The notes below the pieces were generated by a model, which did not search any database, was not told the DNA's origin, and saw only the letters and a list, made by a program, of their open reading frames with translations. A stretch of DNA of 64,000 nucleotides from Paenibacillus endophyticus (lineage in GTDB: Bacteria; Bacillota; Bacilli; Paenibacillales; Paenibacillaceae). This document shows, in pieces, positions 1-10,300 of this stretch. The translations under genes were made by a program, and so were the position numbers. The stretch lies in NCBI RefSeq assembly GCF_014192395.1, contig NZ_JACHXW010000028.1:28351-92350 (forward strand), given 5' to 3'. Position 1 is the stretch's first letter. Every line of letters starts with the position of its first letter.

Positions 1-406
1 CCGACCATATTTCGCCGAGCTCATCGCGAATCAAGGCGACCGGAAGATGCTCCCAATGCACGAGATCCTGACTGACCGCATGCCCCCACTGACCGCTGTT
101 CTGGTAAAACTGATGGTACTCTCCCTCGTAATACACCATACCGTTTGGATCACTCATGTTGCCGGTCTCGACACTTAAGTGGTACTGCGGGCGATAGCGT
201 TCCGTATAATAATTCGCGATCGGGTTGAATCGGAAAGGTGCGGGCGGCGCGTAGATTTCCTCCGCCTTGTTGGTTTTTCCAGCGGAATCTTTAATTGAAT
301 CGGAGTGGAAAGACATCCAGATCGCTCCTCCTATCGCGAGTACAACCACGGTGCCGATAGCGATCGTGGCTAGGGCCGACATAGACTTTTTCGGATTCCC
401 GCTCAT
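1..406 (-). CDS. Membrane-anchored GH32 fructan hydrolase (partial, N-terminal part)
   Basis: Reading leftward from ATG at 406, 135 codons stay open to the window edge, so the 3' part is missing. The protein starts with a basic N-terminus and one hydrophobic segment (about residues 10-31, GTVVVLAIGGAIW) with no clear cleavage site, which suggests a signal anchor. The GH32 start follows: RYRPQYHLSVETGNMSDPNG, where the Asp of SDPNG is the family nucleophile, then EYHQFYQNSGQWGHAVSQDL. The start codon overlaps the stop of the upstream GH32 gene (TAATG), with GGAGG seven bases before ATG, so the two are probably translationally coupled. It likely releases fructose from levan or inulin at the cell surface. 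The linkage preference cannot be read from this portion. Confidence 0.85.
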   Translation of the reverse strand, partial: MSGNPKKSMSALATIAIGTVVVLAIGGAIWMSFHSDSIKDSAGKTNKAEEIYAPPAPFRFNPIANYYTERYRPQYHLSVETGNMSDPNGMVYYEGEYHQFYQNSGQWGHAVSQDLVHWEHLPVALIRDELGEIWS

Positions 407-1956
407 TACTTAACCTCCAGTCCATCCATAGTCCAGAGCCGCATGGCTTCGAATACAATGGTTCCTCCCACCGCCTGAATCTCCAGTCTGCGTCCTGATG
501 CCAGAGGATAAATGCGGCTGGTCAACACTCGATCGCCATCGTTGACAAACAACTCTATAGACGAGTTGTCTGAGAACAGACGGAGACTCAGGCGAGTGGC
601 GGCAGAAGCCGGAAGGTCGGATACGTACACGCCGGGATCGCCAATTCCCGCCTCATCGCGGTTCAATTCAATACGGCGCTGCGCAGCCAGCCAGCGGATC
701 TTAGTGATTTGATCTGTGACGGACCGCGAAGTCTTTACGGACTCGGCGTCGGATAAATCCTCGCATGCTCCACTAATTACGATCCGAAGCTCCTGCGCCT
801 CTGTTGCAGACAGATCAATATCGGCTTGCCATTCAAAGGCCGGCGGCAGCAACCAGAATCGTTCTTCGCCAGGCTGCAAATGGAGTCCGTTGTCTAATTT
901 CGAAATCTCTTGTCCTCGAAGAGAAGCTAGTTCCTCTACTGGCCTCGAGGCCAGACGCCCATCTTCGGTCAGTTGAAGCTCTCGGGCAAGCGTCATAGCC
1001 CCATACCAGGCGCGTCCCGTCTTAATGAGTCGCGATCCCCACATGTCCATCCAGGCGATCAGGATGCGGCGTCCGTTGCTGTCCAACATCGTTTGCGCGG
1101 CATAGAAGTCCGGTCCGTCATCGATGATGCCGTTGCTCTCGGGGATAAAACGACCTGTAGCGAAGTCCATCTCGCCGATCATGTAGAGATTTTTGACGCC
1201 GTCCATGTTCATTGGTGAAACGATTAGGACGTACTTACCACCTAGCGGGAACAAATCCGGGCATTCCCACATATCTCCCTGCGTGCCGTCGCTCTCCGCC
1301 GCGACTCCCCGGTACGACCAATCCAAAAGGTTGGGAGACTCGTATAGGAGGGCGCGGCCGCGACCGTTTTTACCTGAGCCAATGACCATATACCAGCGCT
1401 CTTCATGCTTCCACACCTTCGGGTCGCGAAAGCCGAAACATTCACCGTCCGGACTGCCTTGAATGACCGGCACCGGATGCTTCACGAAGTGGATTCCATC
1501 CTCGCTCGTCGCCATAGTCTGTACTTCCTCCGGGGTACGCCCATCGACGTGTGCGGTATAGAAAAGCACCAATTGCCCCTCGTGCTCCACCGCGCTGCCC
1601 GACCAACAGCCGCAGCCGCCTTCAGGCGAACCGAACTCGTAGGGCTCCGTCGGTGCAAGGGCAACCGGACGATGCTCCCACCGCACCAAGTCCCGGCTGA
1701 CCGCATGTCCCCAGTACATCGGGCCTTGATAATCACCGAATGGGAAATGTTGATAGAAGGCATGGTACTCGCCTTTAAAATGAATAAGTCCGTTCGGATC
1801 GTTCATCCAGCCCGACGGCGCCATCAGGTGATAGCGCAGGCGGAACGGATCTTGCGCCGCCCGAGCGGCTCCGGCCTGTACCGCTTCCTCCGCTATCTTA
1901 AGCGCATCCTCATGCTCGGATTGGCGGCTGTCTTGCCTCGTGTTCGTGTTTGTCAT
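406..1956 (-). CDS. GH32 fructan/sucrose hydrolase (levanase or inulinase type), 516 aa
   Basis: The start is ATG 1956 (MTNTNTRQ), preceded by a GGAAGG ribosome site; a longer frame up to 2055 has no good site. The N-terminal five-blade propeller carries the three GH32 signatures: GWMNDPNG (nucleophile Asp), GFRDPK (transition-state stabiliser) and WECPD (acid/base Glu). The C-terminal third is the beta-sandwich, with SIELFVNDGDRVLTSRIYP. No signal peptide is visible, so the enzyme is probably cytoplasmic and acts on imported fructo-oligosaccharides or sucrose; this is inference. The gene is the third of a run after a sensor kinase and a response regulator, and its stop codon overlaps the start of the next, membrane-anchored GH32 gene. 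Confidence 0.9.
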   Translation of the reverse strand: MTNTNTRQDSRQSEHEDALKIAEEAVQAGAARAAQDPFRLRYHLMAPSGWMNDPNGLIHFKGEYHAFYQHFPFGDYQGPMYWGHAVSRDLVRWEHRPVALAPTEPYEFGSPEGGCGCWSGSAVEHEGQLVLFYTAHVDGRTPEEVQTMATSEDGIHFVKHPVPVIQGSPDGECFGFRDPKVWKHEERWYMVIGSGKNGRGRALLYESPNLLDWSYRGVAAESDGTQGDMWECPDLFPLGGKYVLIVSPMNMDGVKNLYMIGEMDFATGRFIPESNGIIDDGPDFYAAQTMLDSNGRRILIAWMDMWGSRLIKTGRAWYGAMTLARELQLTEDGRLASRPVEELASLRGQEISKLDNGLHLQPGEERFWLLPPAFEWQADIDLSATEAQELRIVISGACEDLSDAESVKTSRSVTDQITKIRWLAAQRRIELNRDEAGIGDPGVYVSDLPASAATRLSLRLFSDNSSIELFVNDGDRVLTSRIYPLASGRRLEIQAVGGTIVFEAMRLWTMDGLEVK

Positions 1957-2125
1957 GTCGAATTCTTCCTTCCCGCAGCTTTCCATGTTTGTTTCGATTG
2001 CCTCTATTGTAAGGCTGCGGGAAGGGCCAAGACTTTCACTATGCTCGGGGAGCAACTTTTAAAATGCTGGGTGGGGGGAGGAAGTAGCGAATAGTGGGGA
2101 GGGATGACTTCTTCTATAAAAGCCG

Positions 2126-3757
2126 TTAGCTCTCATTCGTTGTCTGCCGCTTCTCCCGGTATTCCTTTGGGCTGCAGCCATAATACTTTTTAAAAGAGGT
2201 GCTGAAATAACTGGAGCTGGAGTAGCCAACCAGCATCGCGATATCCGTCAACTTCAGATCTGTCTCGCTCAGCAGCTCGGCGGCGCGCGTCATCCGGAGC
2301 CGCGTCAAATAGTCACTGAATGTAACGCCAGCGTTCTGCTTGAACAAGCCCGACAGGTAAGTTTCGTTCATGTGAAACATGCTTGCCAACTGAGACAGCG
2401 TCAACTCGTAAGGATAATTCTCGTCCACATAGTTGCGGACCGCCTCCGCCTGCAGCTGGCCGCTGGAGGTCCGGCTGTTTCGCACCGCATCCATGACCAA
2501 ATCGGCGATCCGTTCAATTTGCGCAAGTACCTCTTCCCGACTCCGATAGGTCGCAATCGAAGCTTGGCAATTCCATAGCACCTGTTGAAGCGAGGTATCG
2601 CCCAGTTCAAACTTTTTCGCAAGTGAACCGAAGGTTAGAATGACCCGCAGCGCCAGGAAGGTGAAGGCGAACATCGGCATATCTCGATTCGACGGGAACA
2701 GCTCGAGTAATTGAGCGGAAAAAGCTTGCCGATTCAATGTCTCGATCGCCTGAATCAGCCTTCGCTCCGTCTCAGCCGTGAATGACTGCGCCCAATCCAG
2801 TACTCCTTGCTGGGTCGAAGCGGTGGCCGATCCATCGATCGTCTCGCGGCTCCAGGCCAGCATACAGCTGGCATAGCCGTTCTTCGCTTCGCGCCACCCC
2901 GACACGGGCTCGCCTATGCCGCCGACGCTCTCAAGCCGCAGGTACATCGCCGCATTGCGCCTCAGCTCGCGAACGAACTGCTCCGCGGCTGCGTCCCCAG
3001 ACTCCTTACTTCCCGTGTCCACCAGCAGGAAAAACATCATCGACGGGTGCCCCACGTCATAGAATGGGTACACGTCCTCACGCTTATCGGCCGTCTCCCT
3101 GCAGAGCATGCGGAATGCCAGCTGCAGCAGATCGCGGCGTCCCTCCCAGCTTCGCAGCCGTCCCGGCGGCAAGCGCATCTCTAGTGTCGCAAAGCGTAGG
3201 CTTAGCGCTTCGCCGTCGAGCTTGGCGAGCTGCAAATGGTGCAGTCGATCTCTCACCGCAGACTCGCCTACGCCTTCCTCTTTCACCAATTGAAGGAGGA
3301 AATGCTCCTGCATTTGCCGCAGCTGCTGGTTACGCTGAACCTTCTCCCGCTGGCGCTCACCTTCCAGCAGCCGTTCCTCCTTCAACTCGCCCGCCAGCTT
3401 CTCGAGCAGCGATGAGAGCTCCGCCCGCACTACAGGCTTCAGCAGATAATCCTTGACGCCAAGCTGAATGGCCGACTTCATATAATCGAAGTCCGAATAG
3501 CCGGACAAGACGATAACACGCAGTTCCGGATAGGCCTCCTTGCAAGCCCGGATGAAGGTGATCCCGTCCATTTTCGGCATCCGAATGTCCGAGATGACGA
3601 TATCCGGACGAACCACCGCCTCGGCAAGCATACGGAGTGCTTCCTCTCCATCGGACGCTTCGTAAGCGATGACGAAGCCGGCACTCTCCCAATCAATCTT
3701 CGCCCGGATGCTATTGCGAACACCGGCTTCATCGTCTACGAGCATTACACGGTACAT
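2126..3757 (-). CDS. YesN-type response regulator, AraC-family DNA binding, 543 aa
   Basis: The start is ATG 3757 (MYRVMLVDDE); a TTG nine bases upstream is possible, but AGGAG is correctly placed for the ATG. Residues 1-120 form a receiver domain: acidic DDE pocket, phospho-acceptor Asp in VISDIRMPKMDG, Ser in VLSGYSD and Lys in LLKPV. A helical linker of roughly 300 residues follows. An AraC-type double helix-turn-helix ends the protein (ETYLSGLFKQNAGVTFSDYL and DIAMLVGYSSSSYFSTSFKK). The gene begins five bases after the stop of the cognate YesM kinase, with its ribosome site inside the kinase stop region. It is expected to activate the surrounding fructan genes, including the GH32 genes just downstream. 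The target sites were not identified. Confidence 0.93.
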   Translation of the reverse strand: MYRVMLVDDEAGVRNSIRAKIDWESAGFVIAYEASDGEEALRMLAEAVVRPDIVISDIRMPKMDGITFIRACKEAYPELRVIVLSGYSDFDYMKSAIQLGVKDYLLKPVVRAELSSLLEKLAGELKEERLLEGERQREKVQRNQQLRQMQEHFLLQLVKEEGVGESAVRDRLHHLQLAKLDGEALSLRFATLEMRLPPGRLRSWEGRRDLLQLAFRMLCRETADKREDVYPFYDVGHPSMMFFLLVDTGSKESGDAAAEQFVRELRRNAAMYLRLESVGGIGEPVSGWREAKNGYASCMLAWSRETIDGSATASTQQGVLDWAQSFTAETERRLIQAIETLNRQAFSAQLLELFPSNRDMPMFAFTFLALRVILTFGSLAKKFELGDTSLQQVLWNCQASIATYRSREEVLAQIERIADLVMDAVRNSRTSSGQLQAEAVRNYVDENYPYELTLSQLASMFHMNETYLSGLFKQNAGVTFSDYLTRLRMTRAAELLSETDLKLTDIAMLVGYSSSSYFSTSFKKYYGCSPKEYREKRQTTNES

Positions 3758-3762
3758 GATGA

Positions 3763-5565
3763 TCAACTCCTGCTTGCGGGCAACCGCATTGTTATCGTAG
3801 TGCCGGAATCCGGTGATGAAGCAATGTGGACTTCAAAGGCATCGCCGTATTGCACCCTGCAGCGCGCCAGCACGTTTCGGAGTCCGATACTGTTCCCCTC
3901 CGTGTGGAGGATCGCCGTCGTATCCGCCCCAGACAGCCCCCTCTGCAACTCGGCTGCCAGTTCCCCATTCATGCCGATTCCGTTGTCGGAAATGGTCAAG
4001 TACAGCCAACCGTCGCGGGCCTCAGCACCTAGTTCGACAATCGCCTTTTCCCCGTTTTCCAAGCTGTATTTAACCGCATTCTCAACCAAGGGCTGCAGAA
4101 TAAACTTAGGCATCTTAAGTTCACGGGCTCCCGGTGCCTCTTCGATCCGTACCTGTAGTCGATCGTCATACCTTAGCTTTAGGATGAACAAATAATCCCG
4201 GATATAATCGAGTTCTTCCGGCACCCACACCTGATCAGAGCTCAAATCCAGCGAATACCGCATCATCTGTCCCAGCGACTCGGTTGCATCCATAACGAGG
4301 TCATTGCGCTTCATAGCGGCCAGACCGCTAATAATTTCGAGCGTATTGTTGAAAAAATGCGGGTTGATCTGCAGCAGCAACGCTTTGTATTCGGCGTTTT
4401 TACGCCTCAGGTTCGTCTCGTATTCCGTTTCGATCAGGTACTTCAGCCGGTGCGTCATCTGTCCGAAAGCGCCGGTCACATAACCGATCTCACTGTGCCC
4501 CCGCTGGGTGTTGGGCATCTGTTTAATCGCTTCGTCGAACTCGCCTCGCTTCACAAGCTTCATGGATCGGGCCATTCGCGTAAGGGGATTCGTGACGCTT
4601 TTGGACAGGCCGAATGCCACGACAAGCACGATCACCAGCAGAATTCCACTTACGAGCAACATCGTCTCCTTAATGCGGTTCAGCTTCGCATACAATTCCC
4701 GTTCCGGCACGACGCCCATGATCGTCCAGTTCTGATCCGGCAGCTCCTCGTAGAAGACCAGGTAAGGCTTGCCCTGATTTCGTACGGCGAACACGCCGTT
4801 CTCCCTCTCTAGCTTCCCAGCCTGATTGGTCTTCCGGAATTTGCCAAGCTCGCTTATCCCTTCCTGCAAGATGGCCTCTACTCCTGTAAACTGCTGGCCT
4901 AGCACGCTCTGCCCATCGATGTCCAGCAGGAAGACGCGGCCCGTCTCGCCGAAATGAATCCGTTCAAGTGGATCGCGCAGAACGCTCGTCGGATAGTTGA
5001 CCTTAACGATGCCAACGCTGGTCAACGTCTGAAGCTCAACAAGAGGCAGCAGGTAGCCGTTCACACTGCGGTTCCTCATACTCTCATCCGGCTGATCCTC
5101 GTCCAAGTGAGACCCCGTCCATTTCACATTCTGCTCCTTGTAATCCAAAAACCAAGGTTGCTGTTCATATGTGCGATCCTGCTTCCACAATCCGCCCTTC
5201 GCTGTATTAAAAAGACTGATCGAGATTCCGTTGGAATTATTCACCGCATAGGAGGACAGAAAATCCCGCACCCTGCGCTTCGCCAGCAGTTCTTCTCTCT
5301 CAAGGGCTTCGCTATTGCGCAGATCGGCCAGCCAAGTCTGGGTAATCGAGCTTCCGAGAACCTGGTTGCCGATATCCTCCAACTGCTTCATCAAGGTCGT
5401 TACGTGGGAAGCATACTGCTCGATCGTCTGCGAAGCGGATATTTCAAGGGAATTCTTAATAAGGTTCGCCGACGCGGAAGTCAGAATATAGACCAACGAA
5501 ACGAACGGGAAAATAAGCAGGATGGAGAAAGCAACCATAAGTCGGCTTCGAAGCGAGTAGAGCAT
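3763..5565 (-). CDS. YesM-family sensor histidine kinase, 600 aa
   Basis: The protein has a transmembrane segment at about residues 10-32, an extracellular sensing domain of the Cache type (about 35-295), a second membrane segment (about 300-322), a HAMP linker, and a His-kinase domain with the YesM motif LLQINPHFFNNTLE (phospho-His about residue 403). The HATPase domain follows, with an N-box in LQPLVENAVKYS and DNGIGM. ATG 5565 has GGAGG eight bases upstream. It is coupled to the response regulator that follows. Kinases of this type sit beside polysaccharide operons and sense sugars outside the cell. Its position between a sugar-binding lipoprotein and GH32 genes suggests fructan or a fructo-oligosaccharide as signal (inference). 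Confidence 0.93.
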   Translation of the reverse strand: MLYSLRSRLMVAFSILLIFPFVSLVYILTSASANLIKNSLEISASQTIEQYASHVTTLMKQLEDIGNQVLGSSITQTWLADLRNSEALEREELLAKRRVRDFLSSYAVNNSNGISISLFNTAKGGLWKQDRTYEQQPWFLDYKEQNVKWTGSHLDEDQPDESMRNRSVNGYLLPLVELQTLTSVGIVKVNYPTSVLRDPLERIHFGETGRVFLLDIDGQSVLGQQFTGVEAILQEGISELGKFRKTNQAGKLERENGVFAVRNQGKPYLVFYEELPDQNWTIMGVVPERELYAKLNRIKETMLLVSGILLVIVLVVAFGLSKSVTNPLTRMARSMKLVKRGEFDEAIKQMPNTQRGHSEIGYVTGAFGQMTHRLKYLIETEYETNLRRKNAEYKALLLQINPHFFNNTLEIISGLAAMKRNDLVMDATESLGQMMRYSLDLSSDQVWVPEELDYIRDYLFILKLRYDDRLQVRIEEAPGARELKMPKFILQPLVENAVKYSLENGEKAIVELGAEARDGWLYLTISDNGIGMNGELAAELQRGLSGADTTAILHTEGNSIGLRNVLARCRVQYGDAFEVHIASSPDSGTTITMRLPASRS

Positions 5566-5615
5566 GTCGTCAGGCCTCCGGTGAATGTAAGATGAGAGCT
5601 ATTTAAACGCAAAAG

Positions 5616-5657
5616 CCTGAAAAAGACGATCCGCAAATAGCGGACGTCTTTTTCAGG
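5616..5657 (-). terminator. Rho-independent terminator after the binding-protein gene
   Basis: The arms CCTGAAAAAGACG (5616-5628) and CGTCTTTTTCAGG (5645-5657) pair perfectly around a 16-base loop that can itself fold. It lies just after the stop of the solute-binding protein gene and before the sensor kinase. It should reduce read-through from the abundant lipoprotein message into the two-component genes. Confidence 0.75.
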
Positions 5658-5671
5658 TTATCCTTTATTTC

Positions 5672-7036
5672 TTACTTCGGCATATCGGCGTAAGCCTTGT
5701 CGATCTTCTTGATGGCATCAGCAATCGCCGTATCGACGTTGCGTTTACCAATAGTTACGTCTTCAAGCATCTTGTTGACGGCATCCGACATCTGCGGGAA
5801 GATCGGCGTAATCGGACGCGAGCGGCCGTATTTTTGGTTCTGGATGACAAAGACGTTCTTCGGATATTCGTTCAGCTCCGGGAACTGCTCCGCAACGGAG
5901 TAGCGAACCGGAATATCTTTCGTCACGCTGCTGTATAGCTTGGAGCCTTCCGCTCCAGTCACGTAGTTCACGAACTTCCAGGCTGCGTCCGCGTTCTTAC
6001 TCTGGGACGAGATGGCGAGGGACCAAGAGCCGTTGGCCACCGCTTGCTTCGTTTCTTTAGGCAGCGGCGCGACATCCCAATCCTCACCGAGCTTGAAGTT
6101 CGGGAACTTCTCGGCCAAGAAGGACAACGACCAGGAGCCGTCGACCGTCATCGCAAGCTTGCCTGTAGGGAACGGATCCGGCGGGTATTCCAGCGACGAT
6201 ACTTTGTCCTTATTATACAGATCTGCGAAGAACTGTACCGCCTTCTTCGTCTCCGGCATATCCAGGTAGCCCTTAGATGTCATACCATCCTTGTCCATGA
6301 TCTCCCCACCGAACTGCCAGATGATCGGGTACTTGAAGTAAGCGGTCGCTCCCGCGTTCCCAAAGCCTTGGGCCGGATCGATGCCATAAATGCCCTTTTT
6401 CGCGTCAGTCAGCTTGATAGCCGCTTCGCGCACTTGATCCCAAGTCATCGGCTCATCCGGGTTTTTGGACGGTAGCGGAATACCTGCTGCCTCGAACATC
6501 TTCTTATTGTAAAAAAGTGCAATGGACGATTCGGTAAGCGGTGCCATGTAAATGTTGTCCTTGTAAGTATAAGCCCCAATTGTACCCGCCGGAATATCGT
6601 CGAGATTGCCGTCCACATTGAAATAATTCGTCAACGATTGCAATGCTCCTGATTGCGCGTAGGATGCCATGTTCGGTGCATCGATCGCCATAATATCCGG
6701 CGGATTGTTCGCTGCGATCGAGGTCCGCAGCTTCGCGTCGTAGTCCGAATAAGGAATCGGGCTCATCTCGACCTTGATGTCCGGATTGTTCGCATTGAAT
6801 GCCTTCACCAATTGATCGTAAGCGGAGTTTTCGGCGTCATTGCCGGAATTGCGCCAGAAGGTCAGCTTGACCTGTTCGCCGGATGTGGGCTTGTCAGAAG
6901 CCGATGTAGATGCGTTTTCTGAAGCAGTTCCCGACGGGCTGGCAGTGTTCACATTGTTGTTGGATGAGCAGCCTGCAAGGAAGGCAGTGACGAGCAGCGC
7001 GCTTGTGCCGATGGCAGCAAGTTTTGACTTTTTCAA
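5672..7036 (-). CDS. ABC sugar transporter substrate-binding lipoprotein (family 1), 454 aa
   Basis: I chose TTG 7036 because AGGGG lies eight bases upstream and the product then begins with a standard lipoprotein signal: LKKSK, a hydrophobic core and the lipobox LAGC with Cys at residue 23. The frame is open 18 codons further up but has no ribosome site there. The mature protein starts with a Ser/Thr/Asn-rich linker and continues as a family-1 solute-binding fold (KLTFWRNSGNDAENSAYDQL; AWKFVNYVTG). It presumably captures fructo-oligosaccharides for import. No permease genes lie next to it in this window, and no ATPase gene does either. A strong hairpin follows the stop codon. Confidence 0.9.
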   Translation of the reverse strand: MKKSKLAAIGTSALLVTAFLAGCSSNNNVNTASPSGTASENASTSASDKPTSGEQVKLTFWRNSGNDAENSAYDQLVKAFNANNPDIKVEMSPIPYSDYDAKLRTSIAANNPPDIMAIDAPNMASYAQSGALQSLTNYFNVDGNLDDIPAGTIGAYTYKDNIYMAPLTESSIALFYNKKMFEAAGIPLPSKNPDEPMTWDQVREAAIKLTDAKKGIYGIDPAQGFGNAGATAYFKYPIIWQFGGEIMDKDGMTSKGYLDMPETKKAVQFFADLYNKDKVSSLEYPPDPFPTGKLAMTVDGSWSLSFLAEKFPNFKLGEDWDVAPLPKETKQAVANGSWSLAISSQSKNADAAWKFVNYVTGAEGSKLYSSVTKDIPVRYSVAEQFPELNEYPKNVFVIQNQKYGRSRPITPIFPQMSDAVNKMLEDVTIGKRNVDTAIADAIKKIDKAYADMPK

Positions 7037-7162
7037 GGATGATGCCCCTCTCTTTATTGTGGTTGTTTGCAATAACATTGTATCATCCAAGAGAGCGCTT
7101 AATAATTCAATATTCTCGGTTCCTGAGTTGCAAAATATTCAGAAGATTCATAAGGCAGGAGC

Positions 7163-7180
7163 ACTTCGCGAATGCGAAGT
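7163..7180. repeat. 18-bp palindrome related to the repeats at 42,277
   Basis: ACTTCGC-GAAT-GCGAAGT is a perfect seven-base-arm palindrome around GAAT. It equals the core of the repeats near 42.3 kb (ACTTTGC-GAAT-GCAAAGT) apart from one compensated base pair. It sits between the binding-protein gene and the giant fructanase, where no gene is seen. The rest of 7037-7327 shows only a possible extended -10 (TGATACAAT) at about 7080-7088 for the binding-protein gene. Confidence 0.55.
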
Positions 7181-7327
7181 TGAAGCTGTGGAATTTTATT
7201 GCCTTAGCCTTCCAAAAGCGTGAGCGGCCAATTCCGCTACGGAAGAGGTCTTTTTCGTGTGGAATAAGCCGTTTATCATTTAACTGCCAAGGTGACTATC
7301 TTATACGAACTTCATCCCGTCATGTAT

Positions 7328-10300
7328 TCAATTCAGCTGTTTATCAATATAACCAGTTGATTGAAGCAGACGACAGATCAGTACGGTCGCTTCCGCCCGT
7401 GTCAGCGTCCCCTCCGGATTAAGCTCTCCTCTGTCGTTGCCAGTCAAGAGTCCGTTTTGAATTAATATAGCCGCAGCTTCGTGAGCCCAGGGGGCTAATT
7501 TGCCGACATCCTTGAAGCCAGACAGCGCCTTGGCCTGTTGCTGCGAAGGAAGTGGTTGAGTAAATTCGCCTTGAATCAGCTTCATTGAACGGTATATAGC
7601 GACTATTGCCTGCTCCCGTGACATCAGATCACGTCCGTGGAACGTAGCGTCCTCATAGCCTTGAAAGATATCATATTTCTTGACTGTCGAAGCGACTACA
7701 AAATCCGCGCTCCCCTTGTCCATCAGCCCTAGCCCACGTGCTATTATGGTTGCGAATTGTTCGCGCGTAATCTCCCCATTGGGAAGGAAGTGTCCCTGTC
7801 CAACGCCGTTAATCAAAAGTCTCTCCCCAGCCATATGAATGACGTTGTTCGCCCAATGATCCGCTGTATCAGAGAAATCGCCTTGACCAGAAGCGAGTGC
7901 GTATGTGCGGAGGCCACTCCTCTCCTGCGCCTTTGCATACTTCACACCATCAACTTTTACTATGGTGGTAGGCAGATGACTTGCAGTTCCATCGGACTGA
8001 ATCGATACAGCGGTTAACGCCGCCGAATCCCCCATACCATCGGGAAGCGCCAGCATTACAGGATTGTAACGATTAAATTGTAATACCTGTCTTTTGTCGT
8101 CCACCAAGCGGACCAAATCGACAGCGAGGGGGGCGTTCAGCAACTTGTATCCGCCAGTTACCGCCTTTTCCTTCGAAACGGCAATCAGTTCTTTGTCTGC
8201 ATTCCGGATCGAGAGCTCAATCGGAGCAAAATCCGTATTTGATGTGCTTTGTGTTGACCCTAGATCCAAACCTGCGGCTTGAAGCGCTATTATCGCTTGA
8301 GGTGTATGGATCGTTAACACCGCCTGCGACGCTGCCAACTGCTTAAGGTCCTTCACTGTTAAACCATTAATCAATACATCTCGAGATTTTTTTACTTTTA
8401 TATCCATTTCGGGAACATCGATCGCTCCTAGCAAAGCGTTAAGCTTGCCGTCGTCAATGGTGATTTCAATCATCGGTTTCCCGTCCCGGGAGACCTCCTT
8501 GATGTGAGCAAAATCAGATGTCTTGCCGTCAGCAAGCAACTCGGCAATGTCTTTGGCTGGCACTTGCGGTACTGAGTCTGATTCTTTACCTTCATTAATC
8601 GGGTCACCGCCATTTCCGCCATCACTCGGCACGACGGGAGTCTTAATTTCTTGCATCCGCCATTGTTGACTCGAATCGGTGACGTCTTTTGCGACAAGGG
8701 AGATATCTCCTGTTACGTTTGCCTTCAACGACAGTTCGGTGTTTTTCTTGGAAGTGATTGAATACGTCCCATTTTCGTCTTCGATCAACTGCCAGCGTTG
8801 ATTATCGTATCCGAGATAAGGATAGAGTTGAATCATATTCTGGCCCGTATCCCAATCCAGCGCCTTACCGCTCGATGCGGATCGAATCGAATAGTCACCG
8901 TTTGCAAGCGGCACGATGACCCATTGCTCATTGTTTCCGCCTGAGTAGACTACCGATTTCAGTCGCGCAAAGTTATCTTGAGAATCGACGCCCAATACAC
9001 GGCCGTCCGCTACACTCGTAAGGCTATATTTCCTCGTATCGTGCAGTGTATCTCCGGTTACAATTGTATTTTGATAATAGACGTAACCTCCAAAAACATT
9101 CAATCCGAAGTATCCTTGGCTAAAAGTATCGTCAGTAAGATGAACGACCTGTTCTCCATCCAGTTCGATGTGAATGAACATGCCCGTTGCCACGATCTTG
9201 ACATGGTAAATTCGGTTTTTATCCAGCACTCGAGGAACTTTGGCCAATACCATCCGATCTTCGACATCCGATTTACCGGGAGCCTTGTAGAAAAGGCGCA
9301 ACATTCGCAGATTCGGATCCAGATTAAAATAATATCCTGCTGTTCCGTCCGCATTTGCCCTAAATAGAATTGAGGCAGCACCACTATCGGTAAGCTTGAC
9401 ATCGGTCTCATATACGAAGTCCGCTGACTGTTTGTTTGACATGTAAGCCGCATCAGAGCCATAGAAGCCGCGAATACCTTGCGCTGTCGGAACCCATTCT
9501 GAAAGCGGATAAGCCTTCCAGTCCTTCAAGTTAGTCGTAAAAGCTCCGACCGACACCTTAAAGGTTCGTTTCACTGCTCCGTTCGCCATAGCTACCGTTA
9601 CGCTTGTCTCACCTTGTGCAATTGCCTTCACGACCGCAACGCCAGCCCCGTCTGTTGTTACAGTGGCAATGGAGGGATTTACCGATGTCCAAATCAGCGT
9701 TTTATCCGTAGCCGTATAGGGCACGACCGTGGCATATATACGCCTCTCTTCTCCAACGCCAATCTCAACGGAATCCCTATCCAGCCGGATTTCACTTGCA
9801 ACTGTTGTTCCGTCTATCGTAGCTGGCTTCCAAACGTTACGCAGTGGATATACTTTTAACGAGACGACTTTGATCTCTCCGCCTTTAGCGTACAAAGTTA
9901 GACCGTCCCTAGCACCGTCCGGGAATATTAATTCGGTAAAGGTCTTTTTGCCTCCATCTGCAAATACTTCAAGCGAAGATTCGTCAATCAAGAGCCGCAA
10001 GCTGATGGTTCGGTTGACTGGCTTGACAATTGCCTCATGAAGGGTAGTAAATTTATCCGAAAAATGAATAAATCCAGATTTCGAGCGATCCACAAACAGC
10101 GTATTTGTAGCCGATCGATAACCTACGACCGTCTTTTGATCTCCGCCCTCGCGCACCTGAAACCCAAACTCCGACGCCGCTCCTGATTCAGGCAGCTCCA
10201 GCTCCGCCTCGACTTCGTAGGCGCTTCCGGAAAGACCAGTCAGAAGGTTTGTCGTCTGTGGCGTCACGCTCTCGTTACTCCAGGTCAGTGGTTCGCCTTG

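Noticed and set aside
2782..3456. Plus-strand open frame of 224 codons opposite the first response regulator
   Set aside because: The composition is Pro/Ala/Arg/Ser-rich without motifs, and there is no ribosome site. It mirrors the codon bias of the real gene on the other strand.
7085..7105. cre-like AAGCGCTCTC upstream of the first binding protein
   Set aside because: Only the central AAGCGCT fits; the outer positions do not match the consensus, so it was not listed as a site.
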